From Bacteriovoracaceae bacterium (lineage in GTDB: Bacteria > Bdellovibrionota > Bacteriovoracia > Bacteriovoracales > Bacteriovoracaceae): a DNA stretch of 36,872 bases. The stretch is taken from NCBI GenBank assembly GCA_003245675.1, contig QKCN01000115.1, positions 1-36,872 of the forward strand. The letters are read 5' to 3'. The notes under the pieces were generated by a model. That model searched no databases. It saw nothing but the letters and a program-made list of their open reading frames with translations, and was not told the DNA's origin. Positions 30,286-36,872 of the stretch are shown one piece after another. The translations under genes were made by a program, and so were the position numbers. Position 1 is the first letter of the stretch. Each line of letters begins with the position of its first letter.

Positions 30286-31258
30286 CTTTGAAAAAACCTC
30301 CAGTGGGTGTTGGAAAATCACGCGCGTCGAAGATTATACCCATAGAATTATTCATTGTGTAGGTCTCCATGACGCTATTTTCATGCATGCGCTGCACCCA
30401 TTCGTGCATAAGATCTGGCTCGTAGAAGAAGAGATCGCGATATTTCTCTCCCTTTTTGTGCCACTTGGAGAAGAGCACCTTGCGCACGGTCACCTTTTTA
30501 TTGGCCCCGCCAATGAGGCGTTCATCAACTTTAATGTTTTTACTCCAAGAGCGAATGGCATTTGATTCCATATTAAAGCCGGCAACCTCTAAAAGACTTA
30601 CCCCAAAAGCGGAACAACCAGAGCCTTCTCCATAAAGGGGGCGAAGGGCCAGCCCGTAGTTTTTATAATAGCCGCGTTCTCTATATTCGTTGTAGTAATC
30701 CGCAAGACGCTCGCAGGTTTTGGCATTGACTTTAACGGTAAAAAAACTCATGTCATTGTCCATACTGCGTTGATAGAATTCGGAGGCAAGCTTTGCTTCT
30801 TCTTCTAAGCGTCCAGGGAATCCGTGCCAGAGCACTCCCAGTCCGTATTTCTTTTTGAAGAGGTAGTTTTTGTAATCAACTCCCTTGTCATCAGATTGTC
30901 CTGACATGATAAAAATCTTTTCACCATTTTCTTTTTTGCAATTGAGTTCAAAGGATACATGGCCAATAGAGCGTCCTCTTCCTTTGTTGAAATACATATT
31001 TTCCACAGTTGTCCAAAGGGCAGAACGAGGAGATTTCCAGTTGAGTCCATAGGGAGACGGAATGACAAAAAGGGTAAGAGTATTGTCTGAGCGATAGGTC
31101 TTTTCTGCTAGTTTGTGAAAAAGTGCTGGATCATGAGAGAGATAATCTTTTCTATTGTTGCTGACGTCGTTAGTGCCGGAAGAGTTACCGGCCAAAGCAT
31201 TGAATGATATGCCGAATAAAAGGCAAAGGGATAGTAAGGCACTAAAGGTCTTATTCAT
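30272..31258 (-). CDS. exported protein, possible permuted papain-fold hydrolase
   Basis: The 328-residue precursor has a signal peptide (MNKTFSALLSLCLLFGISFNALA). Two short motifs suggest a circularly permuted NlpC/P60-like or Lnb-N-like papain fold: H100 in RSIGHVSFEL and C215 in GEGSGCSAFGVSLL, i.e. His before Cys, with the Cys at the start of a helix. If so it could cleave peptidoglycan peptides or acyl/amide bonds in the periplasm. This is an inference from motif shape only. AAGGAGAG precedes the ATG. sufE overlaps its 3' end. Confidence 0.75.
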   Translation of the reverse strand: MNKTFSALLSLCLLFGISFNALAGNSSGTNDVSNNRKDYLSHDPALFHKLAEKTYRSDNTLTLFVIPSPYGLNWKSPRSALWTTVENMYFNKGRGRSIGHVSFELNCKKENGEKIFIMSGQSDDKGVDYKNYLFKKKYGLGVLWHGFPGRLEEEAKLASEFYQRSMDNDMSFFTVKVNAKTCERLADYYNEYRERGYYKNYGLALRPLYGEGSGCSAFGVSLLEVAGFNMESNAIRSWSKNIKVDERLIGGANKKVTVRKVLFSKWHKKGEKYRDLFFYEPDLMHEWVQRMHENSVMETYTMNNSMGIIFDARDFPTPTGGFFKDGHQ

Positions 31259-31451
31259 AATTCTCTCCTTGAACTCTCAGCAGCTTCCTCAATAACTCCA
31301 TGGAAGCAGAACTCTCATTTTATGATGCTTTTTGGGGGGAAGGCCAGAAAAGTGAGTATTTGTCATTTTTGTCTAAAAAAAAAATTGAAAATGCCGAAAT
31401 CATCGGGGTTTTGATGCGGCCAGCAGTGCAAAGTTGATAAAAAAAGATCAA

Positions 31452-31457
31452 TATAAT
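31452..31457 (+). promoter_or_regulatory. probable -10 element of the enolase promoter
   Basis: A perfect TATAAT stands alone in the 248-base gap 31259-31506; no good -35 lies at 16-18 bases. The leader would be about 43 bases. I see nothing else definite in this gap. Confidence 0.4.
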
Positions 31458-31506
31458 GTCGTTTTAATGCTAAAAATTGTCTAATGACGATAACAAGGAG
31501 AGACAA

Positions 31507-32793
31507 ATGTCTAAAATTACTAAAGTTTTCGCACGTCAGGTGCTTGATTCTCGTGGCAATCCCACAGTTGAAGTAGACGTACACACTGAAAATGGCAATA
31601 TGGGCCGTGCAGCTGTTCCATCTGGTGCTTCCACTGGTAAGCGTGAAGCTCTAGAACTTCGCGATGGAGACAAATCTTATTATGTTGGTAAATCTGTAAG
31701 AAAAGCAGTTGCCAATATTAATGAAAAAATTGCTCCTGCTCTTATCGGTAAAGAAGTCACTGCTCAAAAAGCAAATGATTACTTGATGATTGAAATGGAT
31801 GGCACTGAAAATAAAGAAAACCTCGGTGCTAACGCGATTTTAGGTGTTTCTATGGCCATGGCACGTGCTGCTGCTATGGACGTCAAAAAGCCTCTATATG
31901 CTTATATTGCAGAAGATCTTAAAGCTCCAAACGTAGCTGGATATTTGAGATTGCCAGCTCCTTTGATGAACATCATTAATGGTGGAGAGCACGCTTCTAA
32001 TAACCTCGACATCCAAGAATTCATGATTGTGCCTCATATGAAAAAGCCTTTCTCTGAAAACCTAAGAGCAGGTGTTGAAGTTTTCCATGCTCTTAAGAAA
32101 GTTCTTCATTCTCAAGGTCACTCAACAAACGTTGGTGATGAAGGTGGATTTGCTCCTGATCTTAAGAGCCACGAAGAAGCTCTTGACCTTATTATGAAGG
32201 CCATTGAAGCAGCTGGTTATAAGCCAGGTGTTGATATTTCCATTTCTTTGGACTGCGCTTCCTCAGAATTCTATGAAAATGGTAAATATAATATGAAAGG
32301 GCAAGGAAAAGTCCTATCTTCTGACGAAATGATCGAATATCTCTCAAATTTTGTGAACAAATATCCGATATATTCTATAGAAGACGGTATGGCCGAAGAA
32401 GATTTCGATGGCTGGACTCGCCAAACTGCAAAGCTTGGTAACAAAATCCTTACTGTTGGTGACGATTTGTTTGTAACAAACAAGAAAATCCTTCAAGTGG
32501 GAATTGAGCACAAGCAAGCAAACGCGATTTTGGTAAAAGTAAATCAAATCGGTTCTATCACTGAAACTTTGGAAACAATGGACCTTGCTTATAAAAACAA
32601 TATCAAGGCCATCATGAGCCATCGTTCAGGTGAAACTGGTGATTCTTTCATCGCTGACTTGGCCGTAGCAACTGGAACTGGTCACATTAAAACTGGTTCA
32701 GCTAGCCGCTCTGACCGTATGGAAAAATACAACCAATTGCTTCGCATTGAAGAAGAGTTGGGTAACGACGCTAAATACGACGTTATTAAATAG
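31507..32793 (+). CDS. eno: enolase (phosphopyruvate hydratase)
   Basis: This glycolytic enzyme interconverts 2-phosphoglycerate and phosphoenolpyruvate and is often also a degradosome subunit. It is 428 residues, the usual length. Landmarks: [38 protein letters not shown], the metal ligands in SIEDG and VGDDLFVTN, the catalytic lysine in LVKVNQIGS and the signature SHRSGETGD. The start at 31507 follows AAGGAGAG. Codon use is strongly biased to C-ending Phe, Asn and Asp codons, a useful internal standard for highly expressed genes in this window. A hairpin follows the stop by 11 bases. Confidence 0.98.
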   Translation: MSKITKVFARQVLDSRGNPTVEVDVHTENGNMGRAAVPSGASTGKREALELRDGDKSYYVGKSVRKAVANINEKIAPALIGKEVTAQKANDYLMIEMDGTENKENLGANAILGVSMAMARAAAMDVKKPLYAYIAEDLKAPNVAGYLRLPAPLMNIINGGEHASNNLDIQEFMIVPHMKKPFSENLRAGVEVFHALKKVLHSQGHSTNVGDEGGFAPDLKSHEEALDLIMKAIEAAGYKPGVDISISLDCASSEFYENGKYNMKGQGKVLSSDEMIEYLSNFVNKYPIYSIEDGMAEEDFDGWTRQTAKLGNKILTVGDDLFVTNKKILQVGIEHKQANAILVKVNQIGSITETLETMDLAYKNNIKAIMSHRSGETGDSFIADLAVATGTGHIKTGSASRSDRMEKYNQLLRIEEELGNDAKYDVIK

Positions 32794-32804
32794 TCCCTAA
32801 GTTT

Positions 32805-32849
32805 TCTCCTTCCCCTTGAAGGCGAGAGCTTGAAGGGGAGGGAGATTTT
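32805..32849 (+). terminator. terminator-like hairpin after enolase, overlapping the next Shine-Dalgarno
   Basis: Bases 32805-32817 pair with 32833-32845 over 13 positions with a single G-U, around a 15-base loop that can form a further AAG/CTT pairing, followed by TTTT. The 3' arm GGGGAGGGAG is the ribosome-binding site of the kinase gene starting at 32851. Confidence 0.7.
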
Positions 32850-32850
32850 C

Positions 32851-34029
32851 ATGAGTAACATTCTTTTTTCTCGCTCCAGCCTTTTGTATCGTTACGGTGT
32901 TTTTTCTTCTTATGCAATCTTCCTGCTTTGGGGAGGGCTTGCTCTTACTTTACGCGAGCACTTTTTAGATCAAGGATTTTTTGCTTCCCTTTTGCTCTTT
33001 TCTACTTGGTTTTTCTTTAAGCAAAATCTTTGGCACTACAAAACGGATCGCAATATTTCTCTTTTCTTTTTAGGACAGACCATCTGCTTTTTGGGAATGG
33101 GGGTTGAGCTTAAAACAGTTTCTCCTTTTTACTTTGTATTGTTGCTTTCTTTGGTGCTTTCCCTTGTCAATTTTAATAAAGAAAATTCCTACAAGGGAAT
33201 AGTTCTAATGTTTATCAGTCTTACGGCGATCTTAGGCGTTGTCTCGAGTAGTAAACTATTTACGCAAACCCAAAATAGTATCGATCTTATTTTCTTTGTT
33301 TCCTTTTTCGCTAATGTTTTGGGCATGATGTACTTTTTAAAGCGTGATGAGGCAAAGAAAAAGCAGAATGAAGACCCTGTTAAAACAAAGCGTTTTTTCT
33401 ATCACGATTTGATGAACCAACTGCACGGAGTAAAGCTATTTTTGGAAAACAAAATGGATGAAGAGGAAATCATTCGTTCGGAAGAATCCTATATGCTCTA
33501 CAAAGAGTTAGAAATAGTGGAGAGTTTAATTAGTGAGCATTTTAATCTCAAGCATCGCAGCGCCAGTAATAGTCGGCAGATTGTTGCTTTCTCGGAATTG
33601 CGTAAGCCTCTTGAGGCCCTCATTTCGACTTACTTGGAAAAGACGGGATTTAAGGTTCGGATTGAATACCAGGGTCTAGATTATAATCCCCAAGTTGATC
33701 GCAATGGCCTCTTTCGAATTATGACTAATTTAATCAAGAATATGTCGGAAAATGGCAAAGACTATGCCGTTTTCCACTTTGATTATCACGAAGGACATGG
33801 GCTCAATATTTCAGTCTATAATCGCATCGACGAAGAGGTGCGCGAGGATGATCGTCATCTTAAAATGCTGTTAGGTGAGCCAGAGCTTTTGCGAGGAGTT
33901 GGCCTAGAATCAGTCCAGCATCTTTGTCTGCAAGAGGGTGGAACTTTTGATTTAGAAGTGCAAGGAAGTGATTGGCTAGTCAAAGTCTTCCTGCCTGCAA
34001 TCGAGGCTCAGCAGCAAAAAGCGGCATAA
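32851..34029 (+). CDS. membrane histidine kinase-like protein (orphan, divergent ATPase)
   Basis: The 392-residue protein has five or six transmembrane segments in residues 15-170. A phospho-acceptor-like helix carries H185 in FFYHDLMNQLHGV. An N box (FRIMTNLIKNMSENG) and a G2-like stretch (LRGVGLESVQHLCLQEGG) are present, but the G1 DxGxG motif is replaced by SVYNRIDEEV, as in GHKL kinases of the AgrC/NatK type or in weak ATPases. Activity is therefore uncertain. No regulator is adjacent. Its Shine-Dalgarno lies in the 3' arm of the hairpin after eno, so it is probably expressed at a low level by read-through or from an unseen promoter. Confidence 0.82.
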   Translation: MSNILFSRSSLLYRYGVFSSYAIFLLWGGLALTLREHFLDQGFFASLLLFSTWFFFKQNLWHYKTDRNISLFFLGQTICFLGMGVELKTVSPFYFVLLLSLVLSLVNFNKENSYKGIVLMFISLTAILGVVSSSKLFTQTQNSIDLIFFVSFFANVLGMMYFLKRDEAKKKQNEDPVKTKRFFYHDLMNQLHGVKLFLENKMDEEEIIRSEESYMLYKELEIVESLISEHFNLKHRSASNSRQIVAFSELRKPLEALISTYLEKTGFKVRIEYQGLDYNPQVDRNGLFRIMTNLIKNMSENGKDYAVFHFDYHEGHGLNISVYNRIDEEVREDDRHLKMLLGEPELLRGVGLESVQHLCLQEGGTFDLEVQGSDWLVKVFLPAIEAQQQKAA

Positions 34030-34038
34030 ATACCCCCT

Positions 34039-34067
34039 TTACCCAAATTACAGGGCAGCCTTATAAT
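34039..34067 (+). promoter_or_regulatory. sigma-70 promoter giving a leaderless mRNA
   Basis: TTACCC (34039-34044), a 17-base spacer and a perfect TATAAT (34062-34067). The ATG at 34074 is exactly six bases further, where transcription should start. Confidence 0.7.
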
Positions 34068-34073
34068 ACTCCT

Positions 34074-35315
34074 ATGAAGTATTTAAGTTTATTGCTGTTT
34101 TTTATGCTTATGGGAGTAAATGCCGAGGCTAAAAAGCAAGTATTCAAAAAAGATTTTGGAGTGAAACAGAAAGAAGCTCCTTATTTATATACCCCTCTCA
34201 CTGACACCAGAAAGGAGGGGGGCTATCGCGTCGAACTCTATGGGGAACAGTTTGTTTCTACTTCTAGGATTGATGGTAATGCTCAAACGGAGGAATTTTT
34301 AGATGGAGAATCTTTTTCGCGTTTAGAAACCGAAATTCGTTTTTCATATGGCTATAGCCGCAATTTGCAATTCAATCTCGGGGCAAGAGCGCGTCGCAAT
34401 CAAGCAACTTATTATACTGATTCAACTGATACTTCGACCTTGCAAACGCTGACCACTCAAGGAGTGGAGTCTATTGTCTTAGGTGTGAAATATGCACTGC
34501 CAAAGGTGGTGGGGTGGCGTTACGCTTTGGAAGGAAAATATCGCAAAGCTACTTTTTCAATCCCTGAATATGATGCCAGTGAACCCAATCGTGAAATCAT
34601 TCTCGGAGATGTGCTGAGCGAGGTCACTTTTGGGGGACATATTGGGAAACAATTTTTAAACGATAATTTTATCGGCGCTTCTTGTTTTTATAATATTCCC
34701 GAAGGTCTCTCCCATGAGTTGATCTATAAGGCAGAAGCCGCACTGGTATTTAAAAAATTTCATATTGCAGTAGGTGTCGAAGGGGTCTATGCCCTTGGAA
34801 ATGACGAGTATTCTGGAGTTGCCGATGAAAAGCCTGCTATGTATGTGGGTAATACGCGTATCTATAACAGTGTGGACCGACAATATTTTTCTCCTTATGC
34901 AGAGATGGGACTTGGTTTTTCTAAGTCCTTTGGGATCACAATCGGTGGTGCCCAAGTCATGGCGATGAATCATTATGACAATGGAACAAAAATATATGGT
35001 TCTCTCGTTTTTGGACATCAAGGTACTGAAGACAATTCTTATGTCATTGAGAACTTCAAAGAATATAGCTTAGAAGCGACGGTTATCAAGGTTTCTCCGC
35101 GTGGTGGATTTATTCAGATCGACAAAGGTATTGCTGATGAAATTCAAAAAGGAATGCGTGTTGATATCTTTGATTACGACTTTGCTGGGGGCAATAAGCT
35201 ACTTGGCTCTGGTGTTGTTTACGAAGTTTCTGCATCTAAATCAATTGTCAAAATTACTAAAATTTATCAAAGTCGTAAGATGAAAGCGGGCAATGTTGTT
35301 CGCATGAATCAGTAA
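34074..35315 (+). CDS. outer-membrane barrel with C-terminal SH3-like domain
   Basis: The 413-residue precursor has a signal peptide (MKYLSLLLFFMLMGVNAEA). Residues 50-335 show barrel-type strands (RLETEIRFSYGYSRNLQFNL, AEMGLGFSKSFGITIGG, KIYGSLVFGHQG). The final 75 residues differ: VIKVSPRGGFIQIDKGIADE, then GMRVDIFDYD, GSGVVYEVSASKSIVKI and KAGNVVRM. This V-x-G / G-M-x-V-x-I pattern resembles the small beta-barrel at the end of FlgT-like proteins, probably exposed to the periplasm. The start at 34074 has no Shine-Dalgarno but coincides with the predicted transcription start; an in-frame start at 33972 would overlap the kinase gene. Its stop overlaps the DAHP synthase stop region. Confidence 0.83.
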   Translation: MKYLSLLLFFMLMGVNAEAKKQVFKKDFGVKQKEAPYLYTPLTDTRKEGGYRVELYGEQFVSTSRIDGNAQTEEFLDGESFSRLETEIRFSYGYSRNLQFNLGARARRNQATYYTDSTDTSTLQTLTTQGVESIVLGVKYALPKVVGWRYALEGKYRKATFSIPEYDASEPNREIILGDVLSEVTFGGHIGKQFLNDNFIGASCFYNIPEGLSHELIYKAEAALVFKKFHIAVGVEGVYALGNDEYSGVADEKPAMYVGNTRIYNSVDRQYFSPYAEMGLGFSKSFGITIGGAQVMAMNHYDNGTKIYGSLVFGHQGTEDNSYVIENFKEYSLEATVIKVSPRGGFIQIDKGIADEIQKGMRVDIFDYDFAGGNKLLGSGVVYEVSASKSIVKITKIYQSRKMKAGNVVRMNQ

Positions 35316-36085
35316 GAGAATTTTCCCTCTATAAAATTTTCCAATTCAATAAGTGAAATTGTTTGATGAGAGTCCGAAAGGGCCTTCTGAGGGTCTGGAT
35401 GGACTTCTAGCATTAATCCATCAAGAGGAAGAGCTAGGGCAGCTTCAGCCATATAAAGAACGTGACGACGATCCCTTGTTCCGTGGCTGGGATCGGCAAT
35501 TACAGCGTAGGGGGATTCTAGCTTCGCTTTGAGCGCCATTTGTAAGTCAAGTGTGACACCAGATGGAGATGCGAAATTGCGGCTTCCTCTTTCGCAAAGG
35601 ATAATGTCTTCATGCTTAAGTCCATAGCGTTCTAGGTACAGGGCAGCAGAAAGCCATTCATGAAAAGTGCTAGAGAAACCGCGTTTCACAAGAACTTTGG
35701 GAGTCATTTCTTGTTTATCTTTTAGTTTGGCAACTTCTTGCCCAACTGATTTTAGGAGTTCAAAGTTTTGCATATTGCGTGCTCCAATTTGAACAATGGA
35801 GCAAAAGGGAAGCACTTCTTGCAATTGAGACTCTGAAGCAACTTCAACTACGAGCTTGAGATTGTCGTCTTGCAGTTTTTGTAAATAGCTGAAGCCTTGC
35901 TGATGTAAACCCTGAAAAGAGTCTGGATGGGTTCGTGACTTATAGAGAAAAGAGCGCAAATAAGAAAGTTTAAATTTCTTAACAAGTGTTGCCACCAACT
36001 CAATCTGATCCCAGGACTCTAGGGCACAGGGACCGACGATAAAGTAGGGAAGTTTTTGAATTTTCTCTAATCTCACTATAGACAT
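35309..36085 (-). CDS. aroF: 3-deoxy-7-phosphoheptulonate (DAHP) synthase
   Basis: This enzyme catalyses the first step of aromatic amino-acid synthesis, condensing phosphoenolpyruvate with erythrose 4-phosphate. The 258-residue length and motifs fit the short class I-beta type without a regulatory domain: VGPCALES, FLYKSRTHPDSFQG, VQIGARNMQNFELL, VLVKRG, ILCERGSR, DPSHGTRDRR, LMLEVHPDPQKALSD. The related KDO-8-phosphate synthase is less likely because of the KSRTHP and IGARNMQ motifs. It therefore may be unregulated by end products. No Shine-Dalgarno is present, and TATAAA with a TGC extension lies seven bases before the ATG. It converges on the barrel gene with a 7-base overlap. Confidence 0.92.
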   Translation of the reverse strand: MSIVRLEKIQKLPYFIVGPCALESWDQIELVATLVKKFKLSYLRSFLYKSRTHPDSFQGLHQQGFSYLQKLQDDNLKLVVEVASESQLQEVLPFCSIVQIGARNMQNFELLKSVGQEVAKLKDKQEMTPKVLVKRGFSSTFHEWLSAALYLERYGLKHEDIILCERGSRNFASPSGVTLDLQMALKAKLESPYAVIADPSHGTRDRRHVLYMAEAALALPLDGLMLEVHPDPQKALSDSHQTISLIELENFIEGKFSY

Positions 36086-36092
36086 GAGCGAC

Positions 36093-36101
36093 TTTATAGC
36101 A
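36093..36101 (-). promoter_or_regulatory. extended -10 element directly before DAHP synthase
   Basis: On the minus strand TGC-TATAAA ends seven bases before the ATG at 36085, with no Shine-Dalgarno between, implying a leaderless transcript. The -35 region (TTCCTC) is poor, as allowed for extended -10 promoters. Confidence 0.55.
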
Positions 36102-36152
36102 CAAAATATTCACGAGAGGAATTATTTCATAAAATATAAAAAGGTGAAAACA

Positions 36153-36872
36153 ATGACCAAGTTTTTAGTATTGTTAATGCTTTTCAGTTTGTCCTTTGCT
36201 GCTCAAGCAAAACGATTTACTAACCAGTACTGCGAATTTGAGCTCCCCGATGGTTGGATATGTGACCTGGAGGGATCAGAGTATGTTTGTCAAAGTACTA
36301 ATGATGAAAGACGTAAAGAAGCAATTATCATTCTTGCTGCCAAAATTCGTGGAGAGCAAGACGATATGGAGCAATATCAAGGCTACTTGAAAGGAACTAA
36401 AACTTACGTATTGCCAGGTGGGAAAAAGCAAATTTCAGAGCCTAAGTATGTGAAAGTTCAAAATATTAATGGTCAGCCTTGGGTTGATGCAATGCATCTG
36501 GCGTCTGAGGTTCCAGGCTTTTATACTCGCTATCTTGCCACTGTTAAAGAAGATTTGGGTGTGGCAGTGACTTTCTCAGTGGCTAAGCCATACTATGATG
36601 CATATGCTGGTGTTTTTGATCGAATTATTGCTTCTTTGAGAGTTTTCCGTCAAAAACAAGTGGACCTTTCTAAATATCGTAAAGATGCTCGTGGCGAGGG
36701 TGTTCTCGATAATGTGACCTTTGTTGATGAAGAAATGCCAACTCATGATCTTGCCGGTAAAAAAGGCAAAGGTGGTGGCGCAGGAGGGGCAGATGATCTT
36801 ATGCTTTATGGTCTTCTCGGCCTTGGAGCTGTTATCTTTATTATCATGAAGAAAAAGAAAAAAGGCGCTCCT
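36153..36872 (+). CDS. exported, C-terminally anchored protein (runs off the window)
   Basis: An open frame of 240 codons runs to the last base without a stop, so the 3' end is missing. It begins with a signal peptide (MTKFLVLLMLFSLSFAAQA) after an AAGGTG site. The periplasmic domain (FELPDGWICDLEGSEYVC and onward, about 165 residues) has two nearby cysteines and the FELPDGW opening seen in several exported alpha/beta domains of the PsbP/DcrB shape; no firm family. A Gly/Lys-rich linker (KKGKGGGAGGADD) leads to one transmembrane helix (MLYGLLGLGAVIFIIM) and a KKKKK stretch, i.e. a second anchor with a cytoplasmic basic tail. Confidence 0.8.
   Translation, partial: MTKFLVLLMLFSLSFAAQAKRFTNQYCEFELPDGWICDLEGSEYVCQSTNDERRKEAIIILAAKIRGEQDDMEQYQGYLKGTKTYVLPGGKKQISEPKYVKVQNINGQPWVDAMHLASEVPGFYTRYLATVKEDLGVAVTFSVAKPYYDAYAGVFDRIIASLRVFRQKQVDLSKYRKDARGEGVLDNVTFVDEEMPTHDLAGKKGKGGGAGGADDLMLYGLLGLGAVIFIIMKKKKKGAP

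Noticed and set aside
1-36872. Frequent GGCC words, mostly where an Ala GCC codon follows a codon ending in G
   Set aside because: It looks like codon-context bias. I cannot count it reliably by eye and see no clustering that would suggest a functional motif.
1-36872. Search for tRNA/rRNA genes, CRISPR arrays, insertion sequences, prophage genes and tandem repeats
   Set aside because: None was seen. The window is continuously filled with ordinary chromosomal genes.

Overview
The window looks like chromosomal DNA of a low-GC Gram-negative bacterium with many small exported proteins, lipoproteins and outer-membrane beta-barrels. The best guess is a Bacteriovorax-like member of Bdellovibrionota (predatory bacteria). 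This is inferred from gene content and promoter style; no database search was possible. Coding density is high: 40 genes plus one partial 3' end, no intergenic gap above 300 bases, and no tRNA, rRNA, insertion sequence, prophage or CRISPR array that I could see.

Layout. 1-2440: a tight operon of dUTPase, a small conserved protein, a [2Fe-2S] ferredoxin and a GT4 glycosyltransferase. 2446-11730: mostly envelope genes, including a periplasmic CHAD-like protein, a Cys-rich Sel1-repeat protein, acylphosphatase, a 624-residue exported protein, a coiled-coil/HSP20 fusion operon, an outer-membrane barrel, a zinc-finger-like protein and a lipoprotein. 11732-15292: a membrane-anchored protein, inosine-guanosine kinase (gsk) and a possible PD-(D/E)XK nuclease. 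15416-18626: ygeY-ygeW (M20 hydrolase and knotted carbamoyltransferase) followed by a MarC-family membrane protein. 18712-22816: a small Cys-rich secreted protein, lipoprotein MsrBA, a HAAS/DUF4097-like membrane protein, an Hpt-REC-REC protein and an exported protein. 22953-26211: an operon of two different fold-type II PLP enzymes and a MazG-like pyrophosphohydrolase. 26265-30285: an orphan histidine kinase, a Kazal-type inhibitor lipoprotein, a cupredoxin-like protein with a lone CpaF ATPase, and sufE. 30272-36872: a possible permuted papain-fold protein, enolase, a second kinase, an outer-membrane barrel, DAHP synthase and the start of an exported membrane-anchored protein.

Metabolic theme: nucleotide salvage and clean-up (dut, gsk, MazG-like) next to YgeY/YgeW, which elsewhere belong to an anaerobic purine-degradation locus. 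Here they occur without the remaining locus genes, while two PLP enzymes of the same broad class as YgeX lie about 5 kb away. This is the best candidate for an undescribed metabolic module.

Regulatory themes: (1) recurrent sigma-28/FliA-like promoters, T(C/T)AAG-N15/16-CCGATAAG, in front of genes for exported proteins; (2) several genes whose -10 element lies 6-7 bases before the start codon with no Shine-Dalgarno, i.e. probable leaderless mRNAs; (3) three places where a terminator-like hairpin following an apparently highly expressed gene is built into the start region of the next gene, in two of them using the downstream Shine-Dalgarno as its 3' arm; (4) convergent genes whose stop codons overlap or nearly touch.
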